Shown here in pieces: positions 9,970 to 17,971 of a stretch of DNA of 64,000 nucleotides. Under the pieces are notes generated by a model. The model was not told where the DNA came from and searched no databases. It saw nothing but the letters and a program-made list of their open reading frames with translations. Each line of letters begins with the position of its first letter. The first letter of the stretch is position 1. A program made the position numbers and the translations under genes. The stretch spans positions 124,001 to 188,000 of the forward strand of contig NZ_CAKUOF010000006.1 of the NCBI RefSeq assembly GCF_934668725.1. Direction: 5' to 3'. Origin of the DNA: an uncultured Dysgonomonas sp. Lineage in GTDB: Bacteria; Bacteroidota; Bacteroidia; Bacteroidales; Dysgonomonadaceae.

Positions 9970-10000
9970 ACAGTGATGCCACATACTATGGCATCACTGT
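9970..10000 (+). other. Hairpin inside the dextran operon, before the dextranase gene
   Basis: A perfect 12-bp stem (ACAGTGATGCCA and TGGCATCACTGT) with a 7-nt loop, 14 nt before the GH66 start. On the plus strand it is preceded by A7 and followed by AAAAT, so it lacks the T tract of an intrinsic terminator. It may be an mRNA processing or stabilising hairpin that separates the abundance of the surface-protein genes from the enzyme genes. Role is inference. Confidence 0.7.
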
Positions 10001-10014
10001 AAAATATAAATAGC

Positions 10015-11778
10015 ATGAAGAATATATATAACTTTTTAGCAGTAGCCTTATGCAGCTTGTTTGTCGTGTCGTGCGATGATTACTACGATACCAAGAACGA
10101 TCCTATAACCTACGGCGAGACCTATTTAAGTATCGACCTGAATACAGATAAAGCTGTCTATAAACCCGGTGAAACAGTCCATTTCTCAATGAAAGATAAC
10201 CACGGAAATAACCTGAAAGTGCGATATTCCTATCTGGGTGAAGTACTCAAAGAAGAAAGCTTGTCAGGTAAATCATGGACATGGGTAACACCATCCGAAG
10301 ATTTCAAAGGTTATCTGCTAGATATATACGAATCAAAAGAAGAGAAAGAGATTATACACCAAAGTATCAGTATCGATGTCTCTTCCGACTGGAAGAAGTT
10401 TCCTCGATATGGTTTCCTTTCGGGATATGGAAAATTGACAGATAATCAAATAGAGAAAAATATCGAAGTCTTAAACCGCTATCGTATCAATGGCATACAA
10501 TTTTACGATTGGATGCACGACCACCAACGTCCATTGGCTGGAACAGTCGACAATCCGGCTGCTTCGTGGAACGACCTGATAGGACGTACCAATTACCTTT
10601 CTACAGTAAAAGGATATATCAGTGCCGCTCATAATAGAGGGATGAAAGCAACGTTTTACAATTTGGCTTTCGGAGCGTTAAATAATGCGGCGGCAGATGG
10701 AGTAAAAGAAGAATGGTATCTTTTCAAAGATGCGGATCATAAAGAGAAAGACAATCACCACCTTGATGCTCCTTTCCGTAGTAGTATTTATCTTACGAAC
10801 CCTGCCAATATTGAGTGGCAAAACTATTTGATACAACGAAATAAAGATGTGTACAGTGTATTTGACTTTGATGGTTATCATATCGATCAATTGGGCGACA
10901 GAGGTACTGTTTATGATTACAATGGCAATGTGGTAAAACTTTCGAATACCTATAAATCGTTTATCACGGCCATGAAACAGGCTAACCCTACAAAAAGTCT
11001 GGTAATGAATGCCGTTAATCAATACGGACAAGAAGAGAGTATTGCCAAATCGGATGTTGATTTCTTATATACAGAAGTTTGGGATCCTAATAAATCGTTT
11101 GAGCAACTGGTTCAGATCATACAGGATAATGATGCGTACAGTAATAATACGAAACGTACTGTTTTGGCAGCTTACATGAATTATGACAAGTCAAATAGTG
11201 CCGGCTTTGTAAATGCTCCGGGGGTGTTATTGGCTAATGCTGTGATTTTTTCATTCGGAGCTTCTCACCTCGAATTAGGAGAGCATTATCTGGCGAACGA
11301 ATATTTCCCGAACTCCAACTTACAAATGAAAACGGAGCTGAAAAATTCGATGTTAACTTACTATGACTTCCTGGTTGCTTATCAGAATATCTTGCGTGAC
11401 GGTGGTACTTTCACCTCTTACAATCTGCAATGCACCAATTCTAAGATGACATTAAACAACTGGCCTGCACAACAAGGCAATGTAGCTGTGGTTGGCAAAC
11501 GGTTTAGTGATAAAGATGTACTGCACCTTATCAACTTTACCAACGCCAATACTATGGAATGGAGAGATAAGAACGGAACTCAGGCAGAGCCGATTCTCAT
11601 AGCTGATGCTGAGTTGAAACTGCTCGTGGCAAAGCCTGTCAAAAACATTTGGGTTGCATCACCGGATACTCATAAAGGAGTTGCACAGAAAATGAGGTTT
11701 AGCCAAACAGGAAATGAGGTTGTATTTAACTTACCATCCCTGAAATATTGGGATATGATTGTTGTAGAATACCAATAA
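10015..11778 (+). CDS. GH66 dextranase (endo-alpha-1,6-glucanase), lipoprotein
   Basis: A 587-residue glycoside hydrolase family 66 enzyme that cleaves internal alpha-1,6 bonds of dextran. The lipobox VVSC (Cys near residue 20) predicts an outer-membrane, probably surface, lipoprotein. After an N-terminal Ig-like domain (about 30-125) comes the (beta/alpha)8 barrel beginning FPRYGFLSGYG. The likely nucleophile is D291 in FDGYHIDQLG and the likely acid/base is E354 in LYTEVWDP, both in the expected GH66 context. A C-terminal beta domain with HLINF follows. Some GH66 members instead make cyclic isomalto-oligosaccharides; these usually carry an inserted CBM35, which is not seen here, so a dextranase is preferred. 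The 12-nt gap to the GH31 gene indicates one operon. Confidence 0.9.
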   Translation: MKNIYNFLAVALCSLFVVSCDDYYDTKNDPITYGETYLSIDLNTDKAVYKPGETVHFSMKDNHGNNLKVRYSYLGEVLKEESLSGKSWTWVTPSEDFKGYLLDIYESKEEKEIIHQSISIDVSSDWKKFPRYGFLSGYGKLTDNQIEKNIEVLNRYRINGIQFYDWMHDHQRPLAGTVDNPAASWNDLIGRTNYLSTVKGYISAAHNRGMKATFYNLAFGALNNAAADGVKEEWYLFKDADHKEKDNHHLDAPFRSSIYLTNPANIEWQNYLIQRNKDVYSVFDFDGYHIDQLGDRGTVYDYNGNVVKLSNTYKSFITAMKQANPTKSLVMNAVNQYGQEESIAKSDVDFLYTEVWDPNKSFEQLVQIIQDNDAYSNNTKRTVLAAYMNYDKSNSAGFVNAPGVLLANAVIFSFGASHLELGEHYLANEYFPNSNLQMKTELKNSMLTYYDFLVAYQNILRDGGTFTSYNLQCTNSKMTLNNWPAQQGNVAVVGKRFSDKDVLHLINFTNANTMEWRDKNGTQAEPILIADAELKLLVAKPVKNIWVASPDTHKGVAQKMRFSQTGNEVVFNLPSLKYWDMIVVEYQ

Positions 11779-11789
11779 AAACAAAATAA

Positions 11790-14294
11790 ATGAATAAAAT
11801 CAAATATATAGTATTGCTAACCCTGCTAATTCCATTTAGCCTTTTAGCTTCTGCCAATAAGAATATACAAGAATGCGTTTCTTATACAAAAAATGGTAAT
11901 CAGATACTATTTAATACTAAAGACGGGGCAAAATTATCACTTACCATAAACAGCGGTTCGGTTATAAAAATATGGTTCGATCCAACAGGAAAGCTCATAC
12001 GTAAAAACGAATCATTTGCGGTTGTGAACGAAAACCTCGAAGAGGTAGGCAAAATAAATGTAGACGAGCAAGCAGCTTGTTACGAAATATATACATCGAA
12101 GTTGCGTATCAGGCTGAATAAAAATCCAATGCAACTTCAAATCTTCGATAAATGGCAAAAACTTATTTTTAGCGATTTCAAAGAGATGGGACATGTGTCT
12201 GACTCTACATCAAAGAAGGCTTATAAAGTATTGAGAAAAGATGAACAATTCTTTGGACTCGGAGAAAAAACAGGACCTCTGAATCGTCGTGGTCGCGAGT
12301 ATAAAATGTGGAATAGCGACAAACCTTGCTACAGCACATCAGAAGATCCGCTTTATAAAAGCATCCCTTTCTTTATGAGTAGCTATCGTTATGGTATCTT
12401 CTTGGATAATACATATAAAACAGAGTTTAAATTTGGAACAGAATCGGATGAATACTATTCGTTTGAAGCACCCGATGGCGAATTTATCTATTATTTTATT
12501 TTCGGGAAAGACTATAAAGAAATTCAGGAACAATATATTACATTGACCGGAAAACCGATTATGCCTCCCAAATGGGCACTGGGATTTTCGCAATGTCGCG
12601 GGCTTTATACCAAAGAAGCACAAGCATTAGAGATAGCTGCCGAATTTCGTAAACGCCAGATACCGTGTGATATTATTTATCAGGATATTGGTTGGACTCA
12701 AGGGCTTCAGGATTTTAACTGGCGAAAAGGTAATTACACGAATCCTAAAGCTATGCTCGAAACTTTGAATAAACAAGGTTTTAAAATGATTTTATCGCAA
12801 GACCCTGTTGTTTCGCAAGCCACAAAAGAACAATGGGAGGAAGCTGACAGATTGGGTTATTTCGTAAAAGATATACGCACAGGAAAATCGTATGATATGC
12901 CTTGGCCTTGGGGAGGTAATTGTGGTGTAGTTGATTTCACACTACCCGAAGTTGCCGACTGGTGGGGACAACTCCAACAAAAACCATTAGATGATGGAGC
13001 CAGAGGTTTCTGGACTGACATGGGAGAGCCTGCATGGAGTAACGAAGAAGACCTTGACCGCCTAAATATGAAACATCACTTAGGTATGCACGCCGAAATA
13101 CATAATGTATACGGATTAACATGGGACAAGGTGGTAAAAGAGCAATTTGAAAAACGCAATCCCAATAAGCGGGTATTTCAAATGACACGTGCTGCTTATG
13201 CCGGACTTCAACGCTATACATTCGGTTGGACCGGCGACAGTGGAAATGGCAATGACGTACTCGAAGGATGGGGACAAATGGCGAATCAGGTGGCTATGGG
13301 TATTTCTGCCGGTTTAGGGGGGATTCCTTTCTGGACTACCGATATATCAGGATACTGTGGTGACATAACCGATTATCCGGCTATGGCCGAGTTGTATACC
13401 CGATGGATGCAGTTCGGGGTATTTAATCCGTTGAGTCGTGCCCATCACGAAGGTGATAATGCAGCGGAACCTTGGATGTTTGAAGAAGTAGCAGAACAAA
13501 ACAGTAAAGCTGCTATCGAGCTGAAATATCAACTATTCCCTTATCTCTATACCTATGCCCGTAAGGCACACGATACAGGATTACCAATTACAAGGGGCTT
13601 GTTTATGGAGTATCCTAATGATGAGGAAGCAACTAAAATAAACGATCAGTTTCTTTTCGGAGAAGAATTATTAGTAGCTCCTGTATTAAAAAAAGGAGAG
13701 CGTGTGAAGCGTGTCTATTTACCCGAGGGAGAATGGATCGATTTTAATGATAAACAAACCGTTTATCTTGGAGGGCAAACCATAGCATATAAAGCTCCGT
13801 TGAATGTGATCCCTATTTTCGTAAAGAAAGGATCTATTATCCCTCAAATGCCAATCATGCAATATATTCATGAGAAAAAAGATTATCCTTTGTTTGTCGA
13901 TATTTTCCCTAATTACACAGGCGAAAGTACCGGTTTCGAATTGTATGAAGACGAAGGTGAAAATCTGGATTATCTGAAAGATATCTTTTCGAAAACCAGA
14001 TTTACCTGTTCTACTCTGGATGATGGATATTCAACTGAGATTGTATCTACAGATAATGGCTTCAAACAATCGGACAAAAGAAACATCATTTTAAAGTATC
14101 ATCTCGAAGCTAAGCCCAAGAGTATATTTGTAAACGACAAAGCCGTTAAGAATGTAAAAGCCGATCATATTCTGAAAAATACAGAAACCGATTTTAAATC
14201 TACACAATGGGCCTGGGATGAGGTAAGCAAAGAATGTTGGGTGAAAATTCCCGATGAAAGAGTAACCGTTAGAATATCTGTAAATCAAAACTAA
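11790..14294 (+). CDS. GH31 alpha-glucosidase (isomaltosidase-like)
   Basis: An 834-residue GH31 enzyme with an N-terminal signal peptide (about 1-22), so periplasmic or outer-membrane. Order: N-terminal beta-sandwich, catalytic barrel from about residue 255 (KPIMPPKWALGFSQCR), then C-terminal beta domains. The likely nucleophile is D410 in GFWTDMGEPAW, and the likely acid/base is D483 in GWTGDSG. GH31 members release glucose from the non-reducing ends of alpha-glucans; with a dextranase before it and a GH97 after it, action on isomalto-oligosaccharides is the best guess. The same GH66-GH31 pair beside a SusR-like gene is known for dextran use in Bacteroides. Confidence 0.9.
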   Translation: MNKIKYIVLLTLLIPFSLLASANKNIQECVSYTKNGNQILFNTKDGAKLSLTINSGSVIKIWFDPTGKLIRKNESFAVVNENLEEVGKINVDEQAACYEIYTSKLRIRLNKNPMQLQIFDKWQKLIFSDFKEMGHVSDSTSKKAYKVLRKDEQFFGLGEKTGPLNRRGREYKMWNSDKPCYSTSEDPLYKSIPFFMSSYRYGIFLDNTYKTEFKFGTESDEYYSFEAPDGEFIYYFIFGKDYKEIQEQYITLTGKPIMPPKWALGFSQCRGLYTKEAQALEIAAEFRKRQIPCDIIYQDIGWTQGLQDFNWRKGNYTNPKAMLETLNKQGFKMILSQDPVVSQATKEQWEEADRLGYFVKDIRTGKSYDMPWPWGGNCGVVDFTLPEVADWWGQLQQKPLDDGARGFWTDMGEPAWSNEEDLDRLNMKHHLGMHAEIHNVYGLTWDKVVKEQFEKRNPNKRVFQMTRAAYAGLQRYTFGWTGDSGNGNDVLEGWGQMANQVAMGISAGLGGIPFWTTDISGYCGDITDYPAMAELYTRWMQFGVFNPLSRAHHEGDNAAEPWMFEEVAEQNSKAAIELKYQLFPYLYTYARKAHDTGLPITRGLFMEYPNDEEATKINDQFLFGEELLVAPVLKKGERVKRVYLPEGEWIDFNDKQTVYLGGQTIAYKAPLNVIPIFVKKGSIIPQMPIMQYIHEKKDYPLFVDIFPNYTGESTGFELYEDEGENLDYLKDIFSKTRFTCSTLDDGYSTEIVSTDNGFKQSDKRNIILKYHLEAKPKSIFVNDKAVKNVKADHILKNTETDFKSTQWAWDEVSKECWVKIPDERVTVRISVNQN

Positions 14295-14308
14295 ATTATA
14301 AGAAAATA

Positions 14309-16507
14309 ATGAAGAAACTATTTTTACTGTTGTGTATTTCTGTCATAACAAATTACATGGTGGCACAAGAATTAAAATCGCCCGATGGCAATTTGTCCAT
14401 GATCTTCTCGGCTCAGGAAGGTGGAATACCAACATATAAGCTTATCTACAAAGGTAAGGATGTTATCAAACCCAGCAGATTGGGGCTCGAGCTGAAAGAT
14501 GAAAATCCGACAGCTGAATTTGGAACAGAAATGGGAATGAAAGGGAAAAGCAATAATCCGAAGACTTCTCTATATGATAAATTCAGCGTAACAGATACTC
14601 AAACATCAACTTTTGACGAAACCTGGAAACCTGTTTGGGGTGAAGTAAACGAAATTCGCAATCATTACAATGAATTGGCAGTTACCCTAAATCAGTCGGG
14701 AACCAATCGCCAGATTGTTATACGTTTTCGTCTCTTTAACGATGGCCTTGGCTTTCGCTATGAATTTCCACAGCAAGCTGATCTGAACTATTTCGTTATA
14801 AAAGAAGAAAAATCTCAGTTTGCTATGCCGGGCGATATTAAAGCATACTGGATACCGGGCGATTATGATACACAAGAGTATGATTATGTTATTTCTAATC
14901 TGTCGGAAATAAAAGGATTGTTTAAAAATGCTGTTACAGATAATGCTTCGCAGAAACAATTTTCGGAAACAGGTGTTCAAACCCCTTTAATGCTAAAATC
15001 GAACGATGGTATTTACATCAATATCCACGAGGCTGCACTGGTTGACTATTCGGCTTTGTCTTTGAATATGGATGAAAACAATTTTACATTCGAATCGTGG
15101 TTAACTCCTGATGCAAGAGGCGACAAAGGCTATATGCAAACACCCTGTCATTCGCCTTGGCGAACAATTGTGGTAAGTGACGATGCACGTGATATTCTGG
15201 CTTCGAAATTGATTTTGAATCTGAACGAACCTTCTAAAATTGAAGATACATCATGGATTAAACCTGTAAAATATATGGGTGTATGGTGGGAGATGATTAC
15301 AGGCAAAAGCTCGTGGGCATATGCCGATTTACCCAGTGTACAACTAGGTGTTACCGATTATTCGAAAACCAAACCAAATGGTAAACATGGAGCGAATAAT
15401 GAAAATGTAAAAAAGTATATCGATTTTGCTTCGAAGCATGGTTTCGATCAGGTGTTGGTAGAAGGTTGGAATATAGGATGGGAAGATTGGTTCGGCAAAA
15501 CCAAAGATTATGTTTTTGATTTTGTTACTCCCTATCCTGACTTTGATGTTACCATGTTGCGAGATTATGCAAAAAGTAAAAATGTAAAATTACAGATGCA
15601 CCACGAAACATCGGGTTCCGTTCGTAATTACGAACGTCATCTCGATCATGCTTATCAATTTATGGTTGATAACAACTACAACTCTGTAAAGAGTGGTTAT
15701 GTAGGTGACATGATACCTCGTGGCGAACATCATTACGGACAATGGCTTAACAACCATTATTTATACGCAATAAAAAAGGCTGCCGACTATAAAATAATGG
15801 TTAATGCTCACGAAGCTGTTCATCCTACCGGATTGCACCGCACTTATCCGAATCTGTTGGCACAGGAATCTGCCAGAGGAACAGAATATCAGGCATTCGG
15901 TGGAAGTAAGGCGTATCATACTACTATATTGCCTTTCACCCGTTTAATGGGAGGTCCTATGGATTATACACCGGGCATTTTTGAAATGGATATCAATACA
16001 ATTAATCCGGATAATCATTCGCATGTAAATGCTACATTAGCAAATCAACTGGCACTTTATGTAACGATGTATAGCCCCTTGCAAATGGCGGCCGATTTCC
16101 CTGAACATTACGAGCGTTTTATGGATGCTTTTCAGTTTATAAAAGATGTAGCTATAGATTGGGACAACAGTAAATACCTCGAAGCGGAGCCGGGCGAATA
16201 TATTACGGTGGCTCGTAAAGCAAAAGGAACAAACAATTGGTTTGTAGGTAATGTTGCAGGAGAGAAGGGGTATACTTCGAATATTAATTTCGATTTCTTA
16301 GATCCTGACAAAACTTATATTGCAACTATATATGCTGATGCAAAAGATGCACACTATAAAACCAATCCACAGGCTTATACTATTCGTAAAGCGGTTGTAA
16401 CCAATAAGTCTAAATTGACCCAACCGTCAGCTCCGGGTGGAGGTTATGCTATCAGCATCTTCGAAGTGACTGATAAGGCTCAAATCAAAGGCTTGAAGAA
16501 ACTTTAA
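14309..16507 (+). CDS. GH97 inverting alpha-glucosidase (SusB-like)
   Basis: A 732-residue GH97 enzyme with a cleavable signal peptide ending MVAQ. It has the N-terminal beta-sandwich, the catalytic barrel (about 275-580) and a C-terminal beta domain. Three glutamates known in SusB as catalytic and calcium-binding residues are all present: E433 in HHETSG, E502 in NAHEAV and E526 in GTEYQ. Their spacing equals that of SusB (E439, E508, E532, constant offset of six), which points to the inverting alpha-glucosidase branch and not the retaining alpha-galactosidase branch, where an Asp is used. It is the last gene of the dextran operon, 14 nt after GH31, and would release glucose in the periplasm. 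Confidence 0.92.
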   Translation: MKKLFLLLCISVITNYMVAQELKSPDGNLSMIFSAQEGGIPTYKLIYKGKDVIKPSRLGLELKDENPTAEFGTEMGMKGKSNNPKTSLYDKFSVTDTQTSTFDETWKPVWGEVNEIRNHYNELAVTLNQSGTNRQIVIRFRLFNDGLGFRYEFPQQADLNYFVIKEEKSQFAMPGDIKAYWIPGDYDTQEYDYVISNLSEIKGLFKNAVTDNASQKQFSETGVQTPLMLKSNDGIYINIHEAALVDYSALSLNMDENNFTFESWLTPDARGDKGYMQTPCHSPWRTIVVSDDARDILASKLILNLNEPSKIEDTSWIKPVKYMGVWWEMITGKSSWAYADLPSVQLGVTDYSKTKPNGKHGANNENVKKYIDFASKHGFDQVLVEGWNIGWEDWFGKTKDYVFDFVTPYPDFDVTMLRDYAKSKNVKLQMHHETSGSVRNYERHLDHAYQFMVDNNYNSVKSGYVGDMIPRGEHHYGQWLNNHYLYAIKKAADYKIMVNAHEAVHPTGLHRTYPNLLAQESARGTEYQAFGGSKAYHTTILPFTRLMGGPMDYTPGIFEMDINTINPDNHSHVNATLANQLALYVTMYSPLQMAADFPEHYERFMDAFQFIKDVAIDWDNSKYLEAEPGEYITVARKAKGTNNWFVGNVAGEKGYTSNINFDFLDPDKTYIATIYADAKDAHYKTNPQAYTIRKAVVTNKSKLTQPSAPGGGYAISIFEVTDKAQIKGLKKL

Positions 16508-16557
16508 GATATAAGTTGATTTCACAAGATAATTACTTGAAATATTGATAAATAAAA

Positions 16558-16589
16558 AAAAGAGGATCTGTTTTAATAGATCCTCTTTT
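16558..16589. terminator. Bidirectional terminator between GH97 and rsgA
   Basis: Perfect 12-bp stem, AAAAGAGGATCT (16558-16569) and AGATCCTCTTTT (16578-16589), loop GTTTTAAT. An A run on the left and T run on the right make it usable for both converging genes. Confidence 0.85.
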
Positions 16590-16599
16590 ACTTTAGAGA

Positions 16600-17664
16600 T
16601 TAAACAGAGCTATCTCTGCTTTTCTTCTCTCTGATTACCTCTTTTACCATACGGTGAAACTGCCTTTCGCGTTCTCTCCTCTCGTATGTGGTTTCATTAA
16701 AATGCATGGCTTCCCGCTTTAGTTTCAGATACGAATTGTATGTACCTATATCCAGATCACCCGAAGCAATTGCATTCAGCACTGCACAACCGGGTTCGCT
16801 CGTATGCGTACAATCATGAAACTTACATTTCCCCATTAACTGATCTATATCGAGCGTTTCGGCAATCGTATCATCCGAATCTACAGCGAGTCCAAACTCA
16901 CGTACACCGGGAGTATCCAACAAAATACCTCCCGATTCGAGTAAGAAAATCTCACGTCTGGTAGATGTATGTTTACCCTTACCCGTCGATGTGCTGATAG
17001 CTGAAGTTTCAAGTAACTGGTCGTCACACAACCTATTTATCAACGAACTTTTGCCAACACCCGATGAACCGATAAAAATAAAAGTCTCAGCAGGATTGAT
17101 AATTTTTCGTAAACGGTCAATACTCTCTTTATCATAAATACTGGTAACAAAGACTTCCGTCTTTTCTCCTATCTTGCCAAGCGATTGTTTCAGTTTTCCA
17201 ATATCAGCACCCAAATCGGCTTTTGTAAGAATAAGAACGGGAACAATACCCGAATCGATTACCTGTATTAAGAACCGCTCCGTTCTTCGGACATTAAAAT
17301 TGGCATCGCAGCTTTGAACGATAAACGCTTTGTCGATATTAGCCGCAAAATGCTGAATACTTGTCTTTGTCCCACTTCTTTTGCGGGATAAAGCATTCGT
17401 TCGAGGTAAAATATCAATAATAATCCCCAACTCACCAAAACGTTGAAAGACCACCCAGTCACCTGTAATCGGATATTCATGCGGTTCTTTTGTATAAAGG
17501 ATATTTCCTGTCAGTTCGCAAGATAATATACCTTCGGAAGTTGCTACATCGTATCGTGTTTTATGTGTCGATATGATTCTACCGTGTTCGAGTTCATTAT
17601 ATGATAGATCGTTTTTTAGTTGTTGCCATTGGTTGTTCCAACCATAAGAGCATAGATTTGCCAT
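16600..17664 (-). CDS. rsgA: Small ribosomal subunit biogenesis GTPase RsgA
   Basis: A circularly permuted GTPase that acts late in 30S subunit maturation and releases assembly factors on GTP hydrolysis. From the ATG at 17664 the protein has 354 residues: an OB-fold (about 30-90, HGRIISTHKTRYDV), then the permuted GTPase with G4 TKADL, the P-loop GSSGVGKSS, DTPGVREFG as G3, and the C-terminal zinc knuckle CKFHDCTHTSEPGC. The frame stays open 39 codons further upstream, but that stretch is hydrophobic and unlike RsgA, so MANLCSYGW is taken as the start. It stands alone between two polysaccharide loci. Confidence 0.93.
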   Translation of the reverse strand: MANLCSYGWNNQWQQLKNDLSYNELEHGRIISTHKTRYDVATSEGILSCELTGNILYTKEPHEYPITGDWVVFQRFGELGIIIDILPRTNALSRKRSGTKTSIQHFAANIDKAFIVQSCDANFNVRRTERFLIQVIDSGIVPVLILTKADLGADIGKLKQSLGKIGEKTEVFVTSIYDKESIDRLRKIINPAETFIFIGSSGVGKSSLINRLCDDQLLETSAISTSTGKGKHTSTRREIFLLESGGILLDTPGVREFGLAVDSDDTIAETLDIDQLMGKCKFHDCTHTSEPGCAVLNAIASGDLDIGTYNSYLKLKREAMHFNETTYERRERERQFHRMVKEVIREKKSRDSSV

Positions 17665-17907
17665 TGTCAAATATCTATTTGATTTAAAAATATAGAAATT
17701 AAAAAATAAATAATGGTTCGGAAAAGCTGTATAGTGTAGTGCTAATAGTATGTAATCCCGGATAGAACTATCCAAGACCAATTACCTGTATGTAAATAAA
17801 ATTACAAGCTTTTCCTTATCAGGCAATCATCAACAGACGATATGTAGATATAGTTGATTTCATTCGGGAGTAAAGATAAGAAGATTTTCCCAAATATAAC
17901 TTATTAT

Positions 17908-17961
17908 AACAAAGAGGACAGAATAAGCTATCTCAAGCTTATTCTGTCCTCTTTGTTTTAT
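17908..17961 (-). terminator. Strong terminator after the GH2 gene
   Basis: A perfect 21-bp stem with arms 17908-17928 and 17937-17957 (right arm begins GCTTATTCTGTCC) and an 8-nt loop. It lies 11 nt after the GH2 stop on the minus strand; the arm ends are AT-rich, giving a short T run in that direction. Confidence 0.85.
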
Positions 17962-17971
17962 ATGAATAGTA

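Noticed and set aside
9970..10000. Hairpin as an intrinsic terminator
   Set aside because: It is followed by AAAAT and not a T run, and the next gene of the same operon starts 14 nt downstream.
17665..17781. N-terminal extension of rsgA
   Set aside because: Open frame but unlike any RsgA N-terminus; the ATG at 17664 fits the family.
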